Positions 43,116-54,690 of a DNA stretch of 64,000 nucleotides are shown here, in pieces. The stretch spans positions 25,241,302 through 25,305,301 of the forward strand of contig OY741267.1 in the NCBI GenBank assembly GCA_963514095.1, given 5' to 3'. Source of the stretch: Eutrigla gurnardus (lineage: Eukaryota > Chordata > Actinopteri > Perciformes > Triglidae). Position 1 is the first letter of the stretch, and each line of letters begins with the position of its first letter. The notes below the pieces were generated by a model. It searched no databases. It was not told where the DNA came from and was given only the letters and a program-made list of their open reading frames with translations. The position numbers were made by a program, and so were the translations under genes.

Positions 43116-44747
43116 CTGTGAGAGAAGAAGAAATGGGAACATTGGTGTCAAACAGAGGCAGATATCAAGTTGGTTGTAGAGAGACGGAGAAGATGTTTTG
43201 ATGTTATATAGCTTTATTTGGCTTGTGTTATTGTTGGAGTCTTTATTGTTCCTGGTAACAATATGTAATTAAACTATATGGAGGACAACTAGAAGGTTAT
43301 GCGGCCACTCTAAAACCTAATGGGTACTTCCTCGGACCCGGCTACACCCTTCCACCACGCTTTATGAAAATAAAACGGGCCTGTAGTTATTTTTTTCCAC
43401 GTTCCTGCTGACTAATCAGACAAAAAACCCCAACAAACACAACATTTCTTCCACAAGTCAAATAAACTAAAAACAAACAAACAGACGCTCCTGTTTGGTT
43501 TGTAGTTTTGTTTTTCATGTCGTCCATCAATGTCAGAAATCTGCAAACTGAACCGTGTCGTTTCGACAAACTAAAATAAGAAACATTAGGGCCTTGTTTG
43601 TCACAAGAGAGAACATGTTGCATGGAAAACATTAACAAGCTCCATTATGCAATCATATGTGAAAAAAATATGACACAGCCTTTCATGTTCTTCTGTGATG
43701 GAGAACATTTTGAAATGTGAATATGATTGAGCATGGCCTTGTAATAAAACTGAACTGGAGAGGCACAGTGAGCCGGACCTTTAATCCCTGGCTCGCTCGG
43801 AGGGGATTACAGCCGTTGATTTCAGTCAGAGCTGTTGTTGAGCTGATGTCAGGGAGGCTAATGGTTCCAGCAGCTGTCTGATACAGACGGGAAGAATTTT
43901 AATTTAGCATAATAGACACACAAGTGTTTGTTTTTTTGGGCCGACGCAGCCAAGTATCATGACGCATCAAAGGCGTCGAGGCTCTGGAATGAATTGATTT
44001 AACACTTTAAAATGATTCCCGTGCGGCGGATCACTTGGCTGTTTATGGTTCTGAACAGGTATTCTTTTGGAAATCAGTTCTATCCCCTTTGTTTATCGGA
44101 GTACGGCACGCAGAGCGCTATCAATAATTATTTCTTTATACTCCATCTGTTGAAGGTCATTGACAAGTACCACAATTTATCAACAGTTACCAATAAAAAC
44201 CCCAAAGTGAATAGTGAGTTAATGGAAATGATTCAGCAGTCTGAGGTAATCCATTAATATTGTTATTATTAGGTTGCAGAGAGGTTAGACTAATTGGCCA
44301 GTTACTCATTTGTTTAGAGCCGGCAAAACAAATGAGCTAATTCTAGCAACCGGCATGTTTACAGCGACAGCTTGTTAGCGGCGGAATGTGTTTTTTTAGT
44401 GAGTAAAAAGGGTTTAAGGAGGGATGATAACGGGCCGTCACAGAGAAGTGCTGAGACTTCAGCCTTTAGAAGATCATCAATGATTCACCACGAAAGTGAA
44501 CATTGCATTAATATTTCAGAAAGGCTGCTGATATTAACACACGCTCCCATTCTTTTAACTCTTTTCTTTTCACACTAATATTGCCATAGACTGAACACAC
44601 ACATCCACTCATCCACAAATATGAGGACCTCCCTGAGGTTAAACACCAACAGCAAAAACAACCTGTGAAGGTAACTCACGCCGCTATCGTTTTTTCATGA
44701 TCAAATGCCCCAAAGCTAAAACTAAAAACTAAAAAACTAAAATAAAC

Positions 44748-45183
44748 GGAGCTGAGAGTTTTTTGTTTGTTTTTTTCTTCATTTGCATTTATTTTTTAAC
44801 ACCTCGTTAAGGTCCTTAGGGTGACGATGTTGATGGTTATTGTTGGTTTTATTGATATGAGGCCATGCTGTCATCTTATGGATGTTTATTGATCGGGGTG
44901 GTTGGGTTGAGATGCTAGCGGTAGCGTTTACTCAAGCAACGACAAACATCCGGTGTTAGCTGAACCAAGCAACTTGTTTATAACGGCTATATGTACACGT
45001 TCGATATTAGAAATCATTGTCTAGTAGGCCTACGTCTAAATAAACACGTCTCATGGCATACACCTGTATGTAAACGTGACTATATGCCACAAGGCGAGAG
45101 AGGGGGCAATATTCAGAGAAAAAAAGACACATTTTACACGTTTTTTGCCCCCTCTCTCGCCTCCGTTTTTCTTTTTTTCCCAC
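44748..45183 (-). mobile_element. Foldback MITE, copy H
   Basis: The core is in reverse orientation (CGTTAAGGTCCTTAGGGTGA, CGATGTTGATGG), followed by GATGCTAGCGGTAGCG, CAAACATCCGGTGTTAGC and a right end with GCAATATTCAGAGAAAAAAA. Confidence 0.8.
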
Positions 45184-46082
45184 TGTTATCCAAATGAATC
45201 ACAGAGTTATATGTCAATGCAAATCTTCCATGCACCGGTGATTTAACAGCAAAATTGGCATCAAATGAATTGTTGCTTCACATGGCTGATAACGTGATTA
45301 TGGGCGCTGCAGGTGAACGTGTTTGCACGGATGTCTTTCCCTTGTATGCGCTTGTGCACTCACGCTCTCCTACATACACGCGGGTGGATATGAGTGGAGG
45401 CAATCATAAAAAATGCTGAACATGAGAATCTCTGGCCTGTGATCTGAGCAGCGTCTCAATGAGGTCTGGGCTCCTCCAGATTGCTGAAACAGCACTTTGC
45501 AGATCGCTGCCCATAAAAATGCAAAAACGTCCTCGCTCAAACCTCTCTGCCGCAACACATCACTTTACATCCCCCCGTCTTGTTGATTTCCTCTTCCCAT
45601 CCTGCAACTGCTTGTTTCACTTGAGGGTATCTGCAAAGCCTCACACACACTTAAACAACAGACAACCGTAGCTCTTAATTGCCAAGATGGACACAATTGA
45701 TGGCTTTTGGACTTGCAAAAAACGAAAATCAAGCGTCCCCTCAGCAGCGGTTGAGCGTGGGCGCCCGCGTCCTGGGGAGCGTATGCCTGTCCGTCTCCAG
45801 GCTTGGCTCGGGATGACAGCGTTGGCGTGGAAATGAGCTCATCCGATGGGATGGTAATGAAAGGGAAGTGTCAGGGCGAGTTTGGCAGTGCATCAGGCCT
45901 GGAACGTTTCATTGCTGGGGATGTTTGATATGATGAAGGAGGCGAGGAGGGGGGGGGAGCACATGACACAGCAGGACATCCCACAACCAATTACCTGCTC
46001 GACGGACGCAAATCAATCCAGCAAATTTGTGGGCAGAGCCGACAGCAGATGTTTTAATACGATTCCTGCGCGTGGCAATAAT

Positions 46083-46598
46083 CAGGGTTCCTACAGCTTC
46101 TCCAAAGTCAAATTCAAGCACTTTTCAAGCATTTCAAGGTGCATTTCCATGCTTTTCCAGCACCTTCCAGCTGTGGTAAACTCCATATGTGTATCGATCC
46201 AATGGTCAGTATTCAGTCTACTTATTATGTCACTTGTTCATCACATTAAATGTGATGTTATTGTCCTCTAAACAACCAACATGATGTTTGGAGACAGCTT
46301 TTTACAGAAGGACCACAAATGAAAGGAAAACTAATTCCACTAACAGATCCACAGAAATATAATCACCAACTATTTTCATCATCTGTTCATCATCAAAAGC
46401 CATTTTTCATGCAGAAATGTCAGAAAATGCTGTTTTCAGTCTCAAATATGGACATCTTCTTTTCTCTGTTCTATATGTCATCACATAGAACACACATTTC
46501 AAGACCTTTATTCTACATGCAAGCACTTTTCAAACCTTGAAAACCCCACACTAAAACTCAAGTGTTTTCAAGGATTTCCAGCACCCTGACCAACCCTG
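46083..46598 (+). mobile_element. hAT-like MITE with CAGGG/CCCTG ends, copy 2
   Basis: It begins CAGGGTTCCTACAGC and ends ACCAACCCTG, flanked by AATAAT on both sides (46077-46082 and 46599-46604), probably part of an 8-bp hAT-type duplication. It is near-identical to 1881-2373 through the central 300-plus bases, which implies fairly recent activity. Confidence 0.8.
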
Positions 46599-47346
46599 AA
46601 TAATGTACGTCTTTCTCTCCTCCAGCGGTCCCAAACGTTCAACCTGGACTCACATCCAACACAACTACCTCCACACGGTCGGCCTCGGCATCTCCACTCT
46701 CTTGACTCCCTTCTATCCTACTGACTCATCCCCCCCCCCCTCCCCCATATGTGAAACGCACAATTGATCCACTGTCCTGAAGGCAGCTTTGTCTGTTCTC
46801 GTCTTTCTCTTGCCCGGAGCGCCGACTAGCAGTGACCTCCACTCCCCGACGCTGACCTCACACTGAACCGGCTTGATCTTTCTGCAGGAATGCTCAGGGG
46901 TTGTAAAGGCAGAAAACAAAAAATGAAATATTCATCTTTCAAGGTGTAGAACGAGAGGGGGAAAAAACTGAAAATGTATATATGGCCGGGAAAGCTACAC
47001 ATGCAAGGTTTCAAGGCTGCGTTAACTTTTGTTAAAAGGTATGAAGACGGTGAGCCGGCGTGAGGGGGCGTCTGGTGGTTCGGCCCTGAAGCGGAGTCTG
47101 GTGGTCTTTCATCTGCTCGGTTCCTGACTGATCACAGAGGTCTGGCTTTAAGGTTTAATGAGCCCAGAGCACTCACTGGGGATTCAATTAGCTGCATGTT
47201 TGCTGGATACTAGGTTTCTCTCTTTAACTACAGGGAAGTTGTTTTTGTGGATTTCACATACATTTCGGGTATATTTCCCTTTAAAACAAAATGTCAAGAC
47301 TAAATCTTCCTTATTCATCTTTTCAGTTATTTTATACATTAGAGGA

Positions 47347-47480
47347 GAGATCTTCAACAGGGGGTCCGGGACCTCTAGGGGGGGTCCGCAGAGTTACAGC
47401 AGGGGGGTCGCCGAAATTATTTGATACCAAATGTTTTTTTTAAATATGTCCAAAAATGCACCTTAAAATGAATACAAACT
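47347..47480. repeat. Probable DNA-transposon end fragment
   Basis: ATCTTCAACAGGGGGTCCGG followed by a repeated GGGGTCCGC resembles a dispersed fish hAT-type terminus as I remember it. There is no second end and no ORF, so this is tentative. Confidence 0.3.
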
Positions 47481-48775
47481 ATATTTAGCAAATATAAATC
47501 TTCCTGTATGTTTAATATGTTGAGAAATTGTGATGTAGGAATGCTAAAATAGAATTAAAATATGAATTACTGTTTTAATGTCTTAGCATTGTGTACATCC
47601 ATCATTACAAAGTACTGTTATATATGGAACTTTAATAAGGAAGACTATTGTATATGATATGTTATATCTTTATCAGCCTCGGGGGCATGAAAACGTGTTT
47701 AACATACAGTTACAGGAGACAAGACGACCCATTCACACGATAACAAGCATACAGAGAAAGGGCCTGTTGGTGTGTCACTCGTCTAATTGCTTAACGGCAT
47801 TCTCATAGCAAGCTGTCTGCAGAGATCTCTGCCAGGATCCCGCCACTTAATGAGATGATCCACGAGAGTCTGGCAGGGAGGAGAAGCACTCGTTCATCAT
47901 CTCCAGAGATGATTAAAGGCAGTTTGTTGATATATATTTTTTTTTATACGTTTCAGAATCGGAGGATTCAAAAAAAGCAAGTGTGCTCGGGGGTCTTGAC
48001 ATGTTTGTGCCAGGAATTTTAAGTTACACTGTTTATCTGGATCTTTGCCTCCGTAATTAGAATCAATACTCATCTTGTTTGCGAGCCCCCCCGAAAAAAA
48101 AGCAGCACATTTCATGAAATCCTCAAGTTTATTCGATCAATGCCACCTCCGATGCAGTGCATAAAAAGGGATTAATGGATTATACAGAAATATGCTGAGG
48201 AATTATTAAGAGTATCATCTCGACAGCTATTCAAATAAATGTGGCAGACATTCATATTATATATATATATATATATCATCTATATCCTAAATATTAAGAC
48301 TCAAAACACGTTTCCACACACACGATTGTAAACATCAGGCCGAATCACACCCGACACGGCAGAAGTGTCAACGAGTGATGATGAAGAAGAGTGACTGTGC
48401 GGCTGTGGGCGGAGCTTCCTGCAGCGAGGAGGGCGTGGGCTTAGCGCCGGCGGTGCTGCTGTGAGGGTAAACAGACAGCGTTGGTTCGTGGTGATTAATA
48501 AAGCCTCTCCCCGGCCCGCCGGCTGTTGTGGATGAACAAGATGGAACATGTGCTGAGTGATTAATACGCATCGGGTCATGCCAGCTGCAGCGTTTTTAAA
48601 GGATGTCATCTTTGAGGCTCGGCGCTCCGTGTTATCCGTGGTGACATTTTGTTTGTTTCGCATTTTTTACTGCCTTTGACATTCAAGCAGCGTCAACGTT
48701 ACACGTTTGATGTCCAAAGTGTAAATGATTATATATTATTATTATTTTGTTTCATTATTATCACATAGGGTGGCA

Positions 48776-49309
48776 TTTTAGGGCCACTGTAGGGAAAAAA
48801 TAAATAAATAAATAAAAACGAAGCCGAGTGAGGGGACAATATTCTGAGGAAAACTCAGGACTGAGGACTTAAGTGGCAGATTTGCTACTGTATTACAAGC
48901 TAACTGCATCTATGCTAGCTAACATCCCATCGTGTGACAACGCCTCGTTAAGGTCCTTAGGGTGATGATGTTGATGCTTATTGTTGCTTTTATTCATATG
49001 AGGACATGTTGTCATCTTATGGGTGTTTATTGATCGGGGTGGTTGGGCTAAGATGCTAGCGGTAGCGTTCACTTGTTGTCATAGCAACGGCAAACATCCA
49101 CTCAAGCAACTTGTTTACTTCCTCTATGACAAGTGGAAGCTACCGCTAGCATCTTAGCCCAACTGCCCGATCAATTATCACCCATAAGATGACAATTTGG
49201 ACTTTATAAATGTGCAAATTTGCGACTTTTTTCCCCTCTGAATATTGCCCAACTCTCTCGGCTCTGTTTTTTCCTTTTTTTCCTACAGTGGCCCTGATAC
49301 ACCGTCGTA
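48776..49309 (-). mobile_element. Foldback MITE, copy I
   Basis: It runs from TTTTAGGGCCACTGTAGGG to TACAGTGGCCCTGATACACC and GTCGTA. The reverse-orientation core (CGTTAAGGTCCTTAGGGTGA) and both internal arms are present, making it one of the most complete copies. Confidence 0.85.
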
Positions 49310-49937
49310 ATTACATACATTAATGACAGTTAGTTGTTTTCCTTGCTGTTGATTCCAGGGGATGAAAAAGCAACATTTAAAGCATACAATGTAAGAGAAC
49401 ATTACTCCAATACTTTTGTTTTTTCTTTTTCCTCCTTTAGACATCCAAAAATATATTCAGAAATAAAAACTTAAGTGTCTAAAAGTAAAGTAAATAAACG
49501 GATATCCCATCTACACGAGTAATTATATACATATATGTACCTAGAAATATGTAAATAGTATTTAATAATAACTGAGTAAATAATAGCAGTAAATAAATGA
49601 TAATGCTTACTGCTATATTATTGTAATGATTATATATGTTTCCCCCTGCAATGACATTCTTGCTCCATTACACACACGTGTCTTTCACAAGGCTCGCCTG
49701 TTGCCGGCTTGATTTTAAATACGTGACATCGGATGAAAACATACCATGTAACCTTGTAAAAACACAGCGTTACAACTTTCTCTTCCTGGAACACGAAGTC
49801 GACAGCGAGGGAGGGAGGGGCCGAGTACGTGTTTGTAAGCCAGCGAGGTTTTTACGAGAAAAGGGCTTGGACATGTTGAAATACTCGGGAGCGGGAGGTT
49901 TTTGTTTCTGAAAGGCCAGACTGTTCTCACACACACA

Positions 49938-49972
49938 GTGTGTGTGTGTGTGTGTATGTGTGTGTGTGTGTG
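49938..49972. repeat. (GT)n microsatellite
   Basis: A GT tract with one AT interruption, beside a short inverted ACACACACAGTGTGTGTGTG junction. Confidence 0.9.
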
Positions 49973-50154
49973 CCATTAGCAGCCATTCAGTGCACTAACA
50001 CGGAGACGGTGAACAGGCAGCTGGTCAAAAGCCACTTTGGCAAACATTTAATCAACATGACATATGTGCACATGCTGTCCCTTCGACAGTAAACATGAAC
50101 ATGTGTCAACGTGTGCAAATGTTTCGCAAGCCTGCACCCCTTAATGCAATGTGA

Positions 50155-50157
<3 letters not shown>

Positions 50158-50219
<62 letters not shown>
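50158..50219. repeat. (CA)n microsatellite
   Basis: About 31 CA units. Confidence 0.95.
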
Positions 50220-50224
<5 letters not shown>

Positions 50225-50309
50225 GAGTAGAGTTTATGGAAGGTTCCCATGATAAACACAATGAAAATAAATATTTCAACCATCAAACTGTAATCTATGA
50301 CAAAAAAAA

Positions 50310-50711
50310 AAACAACAGAGCAATTTTCAGAGAAAAAAGGGGCAAATTTGCCACGTTATAAATATATATATAGGGTTGGGTTAGGGTAGCCGATATAAAC
50401 AAGTCGCTAGGCTCCGCTAACTCCGGATGTTTGCAGTTGCTATGACAACAAGTGAAAGCTACCGCTAGCATCTTAGCCCAACCGCCCCGATCAATAATCA
50501 CCCATAATATGCCAATTTGACCCGTATAAATAAATCCAACAATAAGCATCAACATCATCACCCTAAGGACCCTAACGAGGCGTTGTCACACGTTGGGATG
50601 GATTAATTTGAAAAATAAATGTACATTCATGGGAAGTTAGCTAGCATAATGCCGTCTCTCGGCTCCGTTTTTTATTTTATTTCCCTAAAGTGGCCCTAAT
50701 ATGCCGTTGTA
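50310..50711 (+). mobile_element. Foldback MITE, copy J
   Basis: It carries the GGATGTTTGCAGTTGCTATG and AATAAGCATCAACATCATCA blocks and ends AGTGGCCCTAATATGCCGTT. A GGGTTGGGTTAGGGTAG insertion near 50374 resembles telomere repeat only by chance. Confidence 0.85.
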
Positions 50712-52097
50712 GCATACACAATTAACCACGGACATAATCTTCTGCACTTCCTATAGAAGCTCTATAAGAAGTGCAGTAATACTGAAGCCTTTCTGCCCTT
50801 CAAAAGGAGACTTTATTAGACTGGATTTACTCAGATCATAAAATGAGCAAAGAGAAAGAGCAATAGATCAGCAGAGGGCATCAGCAGGGCAAGGCCAGCT
50901 CAAACAGTGTGCTTTTTCTTTTCCACACTATTTCTCCCTCTTCCCTCCTCCTCCACCTCCTACTTTGTCTTCTCAAAGAATCTCTCTCCTTCTAAAGTCC
51001 CTGTCTCCGGGTTCAAGTCCTGTCTCCCGGTCTATCTCCCCACCACCGCCACCACACTGCTGCCTTCTGTAACCCAGCTGGTAACCACGTGAACCAGCTG
51101 AATGCCACTGAATGCCACTGCCAGCCTCGGTAATACCTGCGGCATGCAGTCTTAATTGTGCTCCTGCTGTATTCCCAACAGAACTCTGTGAATTCCCCGT
51201 CTTTATCTGCCTCCTCCTATCTTCTGACCCCACCTCTTCCTCGTTCCAGCTGGCAGCGTGGGGGGATTTGGAAAAAGAAAAAGAAACAGCTCCGTGGGCC
51301 AACATCGTCCCAGTGAGACGGCGACGTAATGGATGTTGAGAAACACTATGACATTGTGGATAGTGAATCCAAACTTTGAGAAAGGTTAAGTTCAACATTT
51401 ACTTTTGTGACTGTAGTTCCAGGCGAGGAGACTTCAAATTGTTTGTCAAACTGTTGTGAGGCTCCCAGTTGCCGGAGTCAGGGGTGCTGGTTTTTGGGAG
51501 ACCTGGCCGGCTGCCCAGTGGGCCCTCCGTCATGCTTCTCTGCAGCCTGGCGAGGTCTGCATCGGGGTGATGAGTCAGACGTGGAGGCAGAGTCGGGGGA
51601 AGGGTCAGGGAGTATAAAAAGCAGCACACAGCCAGTGATGTTGGCAAACTCTGAAACCAGATCAAAAACATCGCCAGCTGCGGAACCCGGCAATCTCCAA
51701 GTCCGTTATGATGATTTCATACAAACTAGCTGCTCCTCGGCTTCGGGAAGTGTCTGCATGACTAATCGCGAGATGATGTGAAACTCTTTAAACTTGTCTT
51801 GCCTCCATAATCACTTATCTTTGGGTTTATCGAGCTGTGTCCTTCTCCAGATGGGAATGATGATGTCAAAGACGGCCTTGAACTTACAGTTCCTTTGCTG
51901 AGAACTTCCCTCCAAGGGGGCAAAAGGCCAATCTGATAATGGATATCACTGTTCAAATAAATAGAACATTCATTCATTTGTTATATTAGGTATACAGCGC
52001 CTTAATGATACAATGGTACTCTGCAACAGCATCTTCCCAAAGATCGGGTATCGGTATCGGGACTACAAAAGTCAGATTGGTGCATCCGTCAGTGATG

Positions 52098-52331
52098 TAC
52101 GACGGGGGCCCAATTGGCATCTTATGGGTGTTTTATTGACCGGGGCGGTTGGGCTGCTAGCGGTAGCTTTCACTTGTTGTCATAGCAACTGCAAACATCC
52201 GGTGTTAGCGGAACTGAGTGACTTGTTTATATTGGCTATATATATTTATAAACGTGCAAATTTGTCACTTTTTTCTCAGAATATTGCCCCCTCTGTTTTT
52301 TTTCCTACAGTGGAAATAATACGGCGTCGTA
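52098..52331 (-). mobile_element. Foldback MITE, copy K (internally deleted)
   Basis: It starts TACGACGGGGGCCCAATTGG, jumps to CATCTTATGGGTGTTTTATT, and ends CCTACAGTGGAAATAATACG and GCGTCGTA. The central core is missing. Confidence 0.8.
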
Positions 52332-53589
52332 GTAGAGAAAAGAACACATTCTACAGAAAGTAATTAAACGAATGTCGCTGTACGCTGTAAATCATCGTTT
52401 GACCTCGTCGTCCCTCGAGGTCGGCAACCGTTGACCGAGAGTAATTGCAGTGAGTGCAGAAGACGCGTCCTCTTACCATTAATGACGGGGCTCAAACAAA
52501 AACAGTCCACAGGCCGCCGCTGTGACTCCCGTTACACTGACTGCAGGGTCATGTCATTCCAGCCAAGATGAAACGCTCTTTTCTTTGTTTGTCCGTTTTG
52601 CATTAATTCATCTTTACAGTGGGTTTTGGACCTTCACCTGAGGCGCCACACCTGTGCCGAGGCCCCGGCTGTATATCTGTCCAGGCAGCGCTGCGGAGCC
52701 GTGAAATATGACTGTTAATGGCCGTGTGGTCGGGTTGGAATTACACACCACTAACGTCGGGCCCTCAACTGCTTTGCCACTTCTTAAGAGGTCCCAGGGT
52801 GATTTCACCAAGACCGGGGCGGGTTTATTGAGTGGTTGCACTGTAACAGCTATATAGTTGAAGAACCAGCGGTTCAGATTACTCATGGCTATTACGCACT
52901 GAAAGCCCCGTCGTCCTCTGCAGGGCAATAAAAGGTGTTACTGCACTTGAATGGCTCCCTTCATGCCACATGTTTGTTTTCTATATCCTTGCTAATACTA
53001 TCAAATACACGTATGTGGCCTTTACTGGAGGGCAGGTCAGGTATCTGATCCGTATTCCTCCTGTTTCCTATTGGCCCATCACTGCAGACACACATCTCTC
53101 CCACAGAGAACCCGATGGGAATGTTCCCTTTCATTCCTGCAGATTTCTCCCTCTCTTCACAGCGACCCGGAGATGAGGCGAAGCCACCCGTCCGACTGTT
53201 TGCTTGTGTCTGTGTTTGTTTGTGTACTCGGTGGCTGCTGACTGGATGAAGTCTTATCAGATCGTCGGCTGGACGGAGATGAAAGGCAACCCGGTGCCAG
53301 CAGACCGTGGTCTGGTGGAGGCCTGGCCTTTTGCTGAACACAGGCCGGAACTCTCTCTTTAGAATTGGGATTTCCCAAAAAAAGACTCGGTGCCAAATTA
53401 ATTAAAAATGTCAAATGGGAAACCGTGTTCTCATTTGCCAGGTTTTTTAGAGGATTTGGTTTTTTGGTTTGCGTCCTGCCGACGGATACGCTTCCTGGTC
53501 ACAACATAACAAAAAAAGTACATTTGGAAGTCCCTGTTTGTGGTGGAAGGCAAACGCAGCTGTAGGTTTACCTCAACAAGCACTCAGCC

Positions 53590-54205
53590 GAAGCCTGGCC
53601 CCGTGGAAGCCTTGCCCTGTCGAAGCCTGGCCCCATGGAAGCCTGGCCCCATGGAAGCCTGGCCCCATGGAAGCCCGGCCCCGTGGAAGCCCGGCCCCAT
53701 GGAAGCCTGGCCCCATGGAAGCCCGGCCCCGTGGAAGCCTGGCCCCATGGAAGCCTGGCCCTGTCGAAGCCTGGCCCCATGGAAGCCCGGCCCCGTGGAA
53801 GCCCGGCCCCGTGGAAGCCTGGCCCCATGGAAGCCTGGCCCTGTCGAAGCCTGGCCCCATGGAAGCCCGGCCCCGTGGAAGCCCGGCCCCATGGAAGCCC
53901 GGCCCCGTGGAAGCCTGGCCCTGTCGAAGCCTGGCCTCATGGAAACCTGGCCCCATGGAAGCCCGGCCCCGTGGAAGCCTGGCCCTGTTGAAGCCTGGCC
54001 CTGTCGAAGCCTGGCCTCATGGAAACCTGGCCCCATGGAAGCCCGGCCCCATGGAAGCCTAGCCCTGTTGAAGCCTGGCCTCATGGAAGCCTGGCCCCGT
54101 CAGAGCCTGGCCCCATGGAAGCCTGGCCCCGTGGAAGCCTGGCCCTGTGGAAGCCTGGCCCTGTCGAAGCCTGGCCCCATGGAAGCCTGGCCCCGTGGAA
54201 GCCTC
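53590..54205. repeat. 16-bp GC-rich minisatellite (GAAGCCTGGCCCCATG), about 38 units
   Basis: Units alternate CCCCATGG, CCCCGTGG and CCCTGTCG within a GAAGCC(T/C)GG frame. The length of 16 makes every frame of both strands open for about 600 bp (PWKPGPMEAWPHGSLA on plus, GPGFHGARLPWGQASM on minus). The frames of 197 and 240 codons over it are products of the array. Confidence 0.95.
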
Positions 54206-54648
54206 CCTGCTCTCGAGGTCACCGTGACCCGGGTAAACAGCGAGCAAGAGGGAGGGCCGTGAGATTAAAAGGGAGACAAACAGCGATGGGAAAATGATCT
54301 ACGAGCAGGCATAGAGATCCACTTAGCATGCGCATACGCTTCCAGGTAATCACATACGGTGACTACCGTGTACCCGGGAGGTGTTGGAAACTCATCATTA
54401 GGGCTATAATTCTACCCTCATACTTCTACTTCTGTCTCGGGGGGCCCGGGCGATGACTAGGATATCTAGTTTTGGCTCATCATTAGCCCATTATAGAGGC
54501 CTTCACACAGCCGGGCATGTTTCACTTCAGAGCTACTCCGGGCTAATGAACAAGTATCGATTTATCTAACGATCACGGTAAGGAGCTGAATTCATTTGGT
54601 GTAAGTGACTCTTGCCAACAAAACTGCTCTCGCAACTCTTCCTTATGT

Positions 54649-54680
<32 letters not shown>

Positions 54681-54690
54681 TCTCTCTCGC
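54649..54690. repeat. (CT)n(CA)n(CT)n compound microsatellite
   Basis: TCTCTC, then CACACA, then TCTCTCTC. Confidence 0.9.

Noticed and set aside
43855..43890. Minus-strand TGCTGGAACCAT (CWNH) as the missing CWNG glypican exon
   Set aside because: The flanking residues do not match the family and there is no splice acceptor or donor in phase.
50372..50390. GGGTTGGGTTAGGGTAG as interstitial telomere repeat
   Set aside because: Only two imperfect units, inside a foldback MITE copy.
50995..51035. GGGTTCAAGTCC resembling a tRNA T-arm
   Set aside because: No A box, no acceptor-stem pairing and no cloverleaf around it.
53469..54262. Proline/tryptophan-rich frames of 197 and 240 codons
   Set aside because: They only read through the 16-bp minisatellite; the same peptide cycle occurs in every frame.
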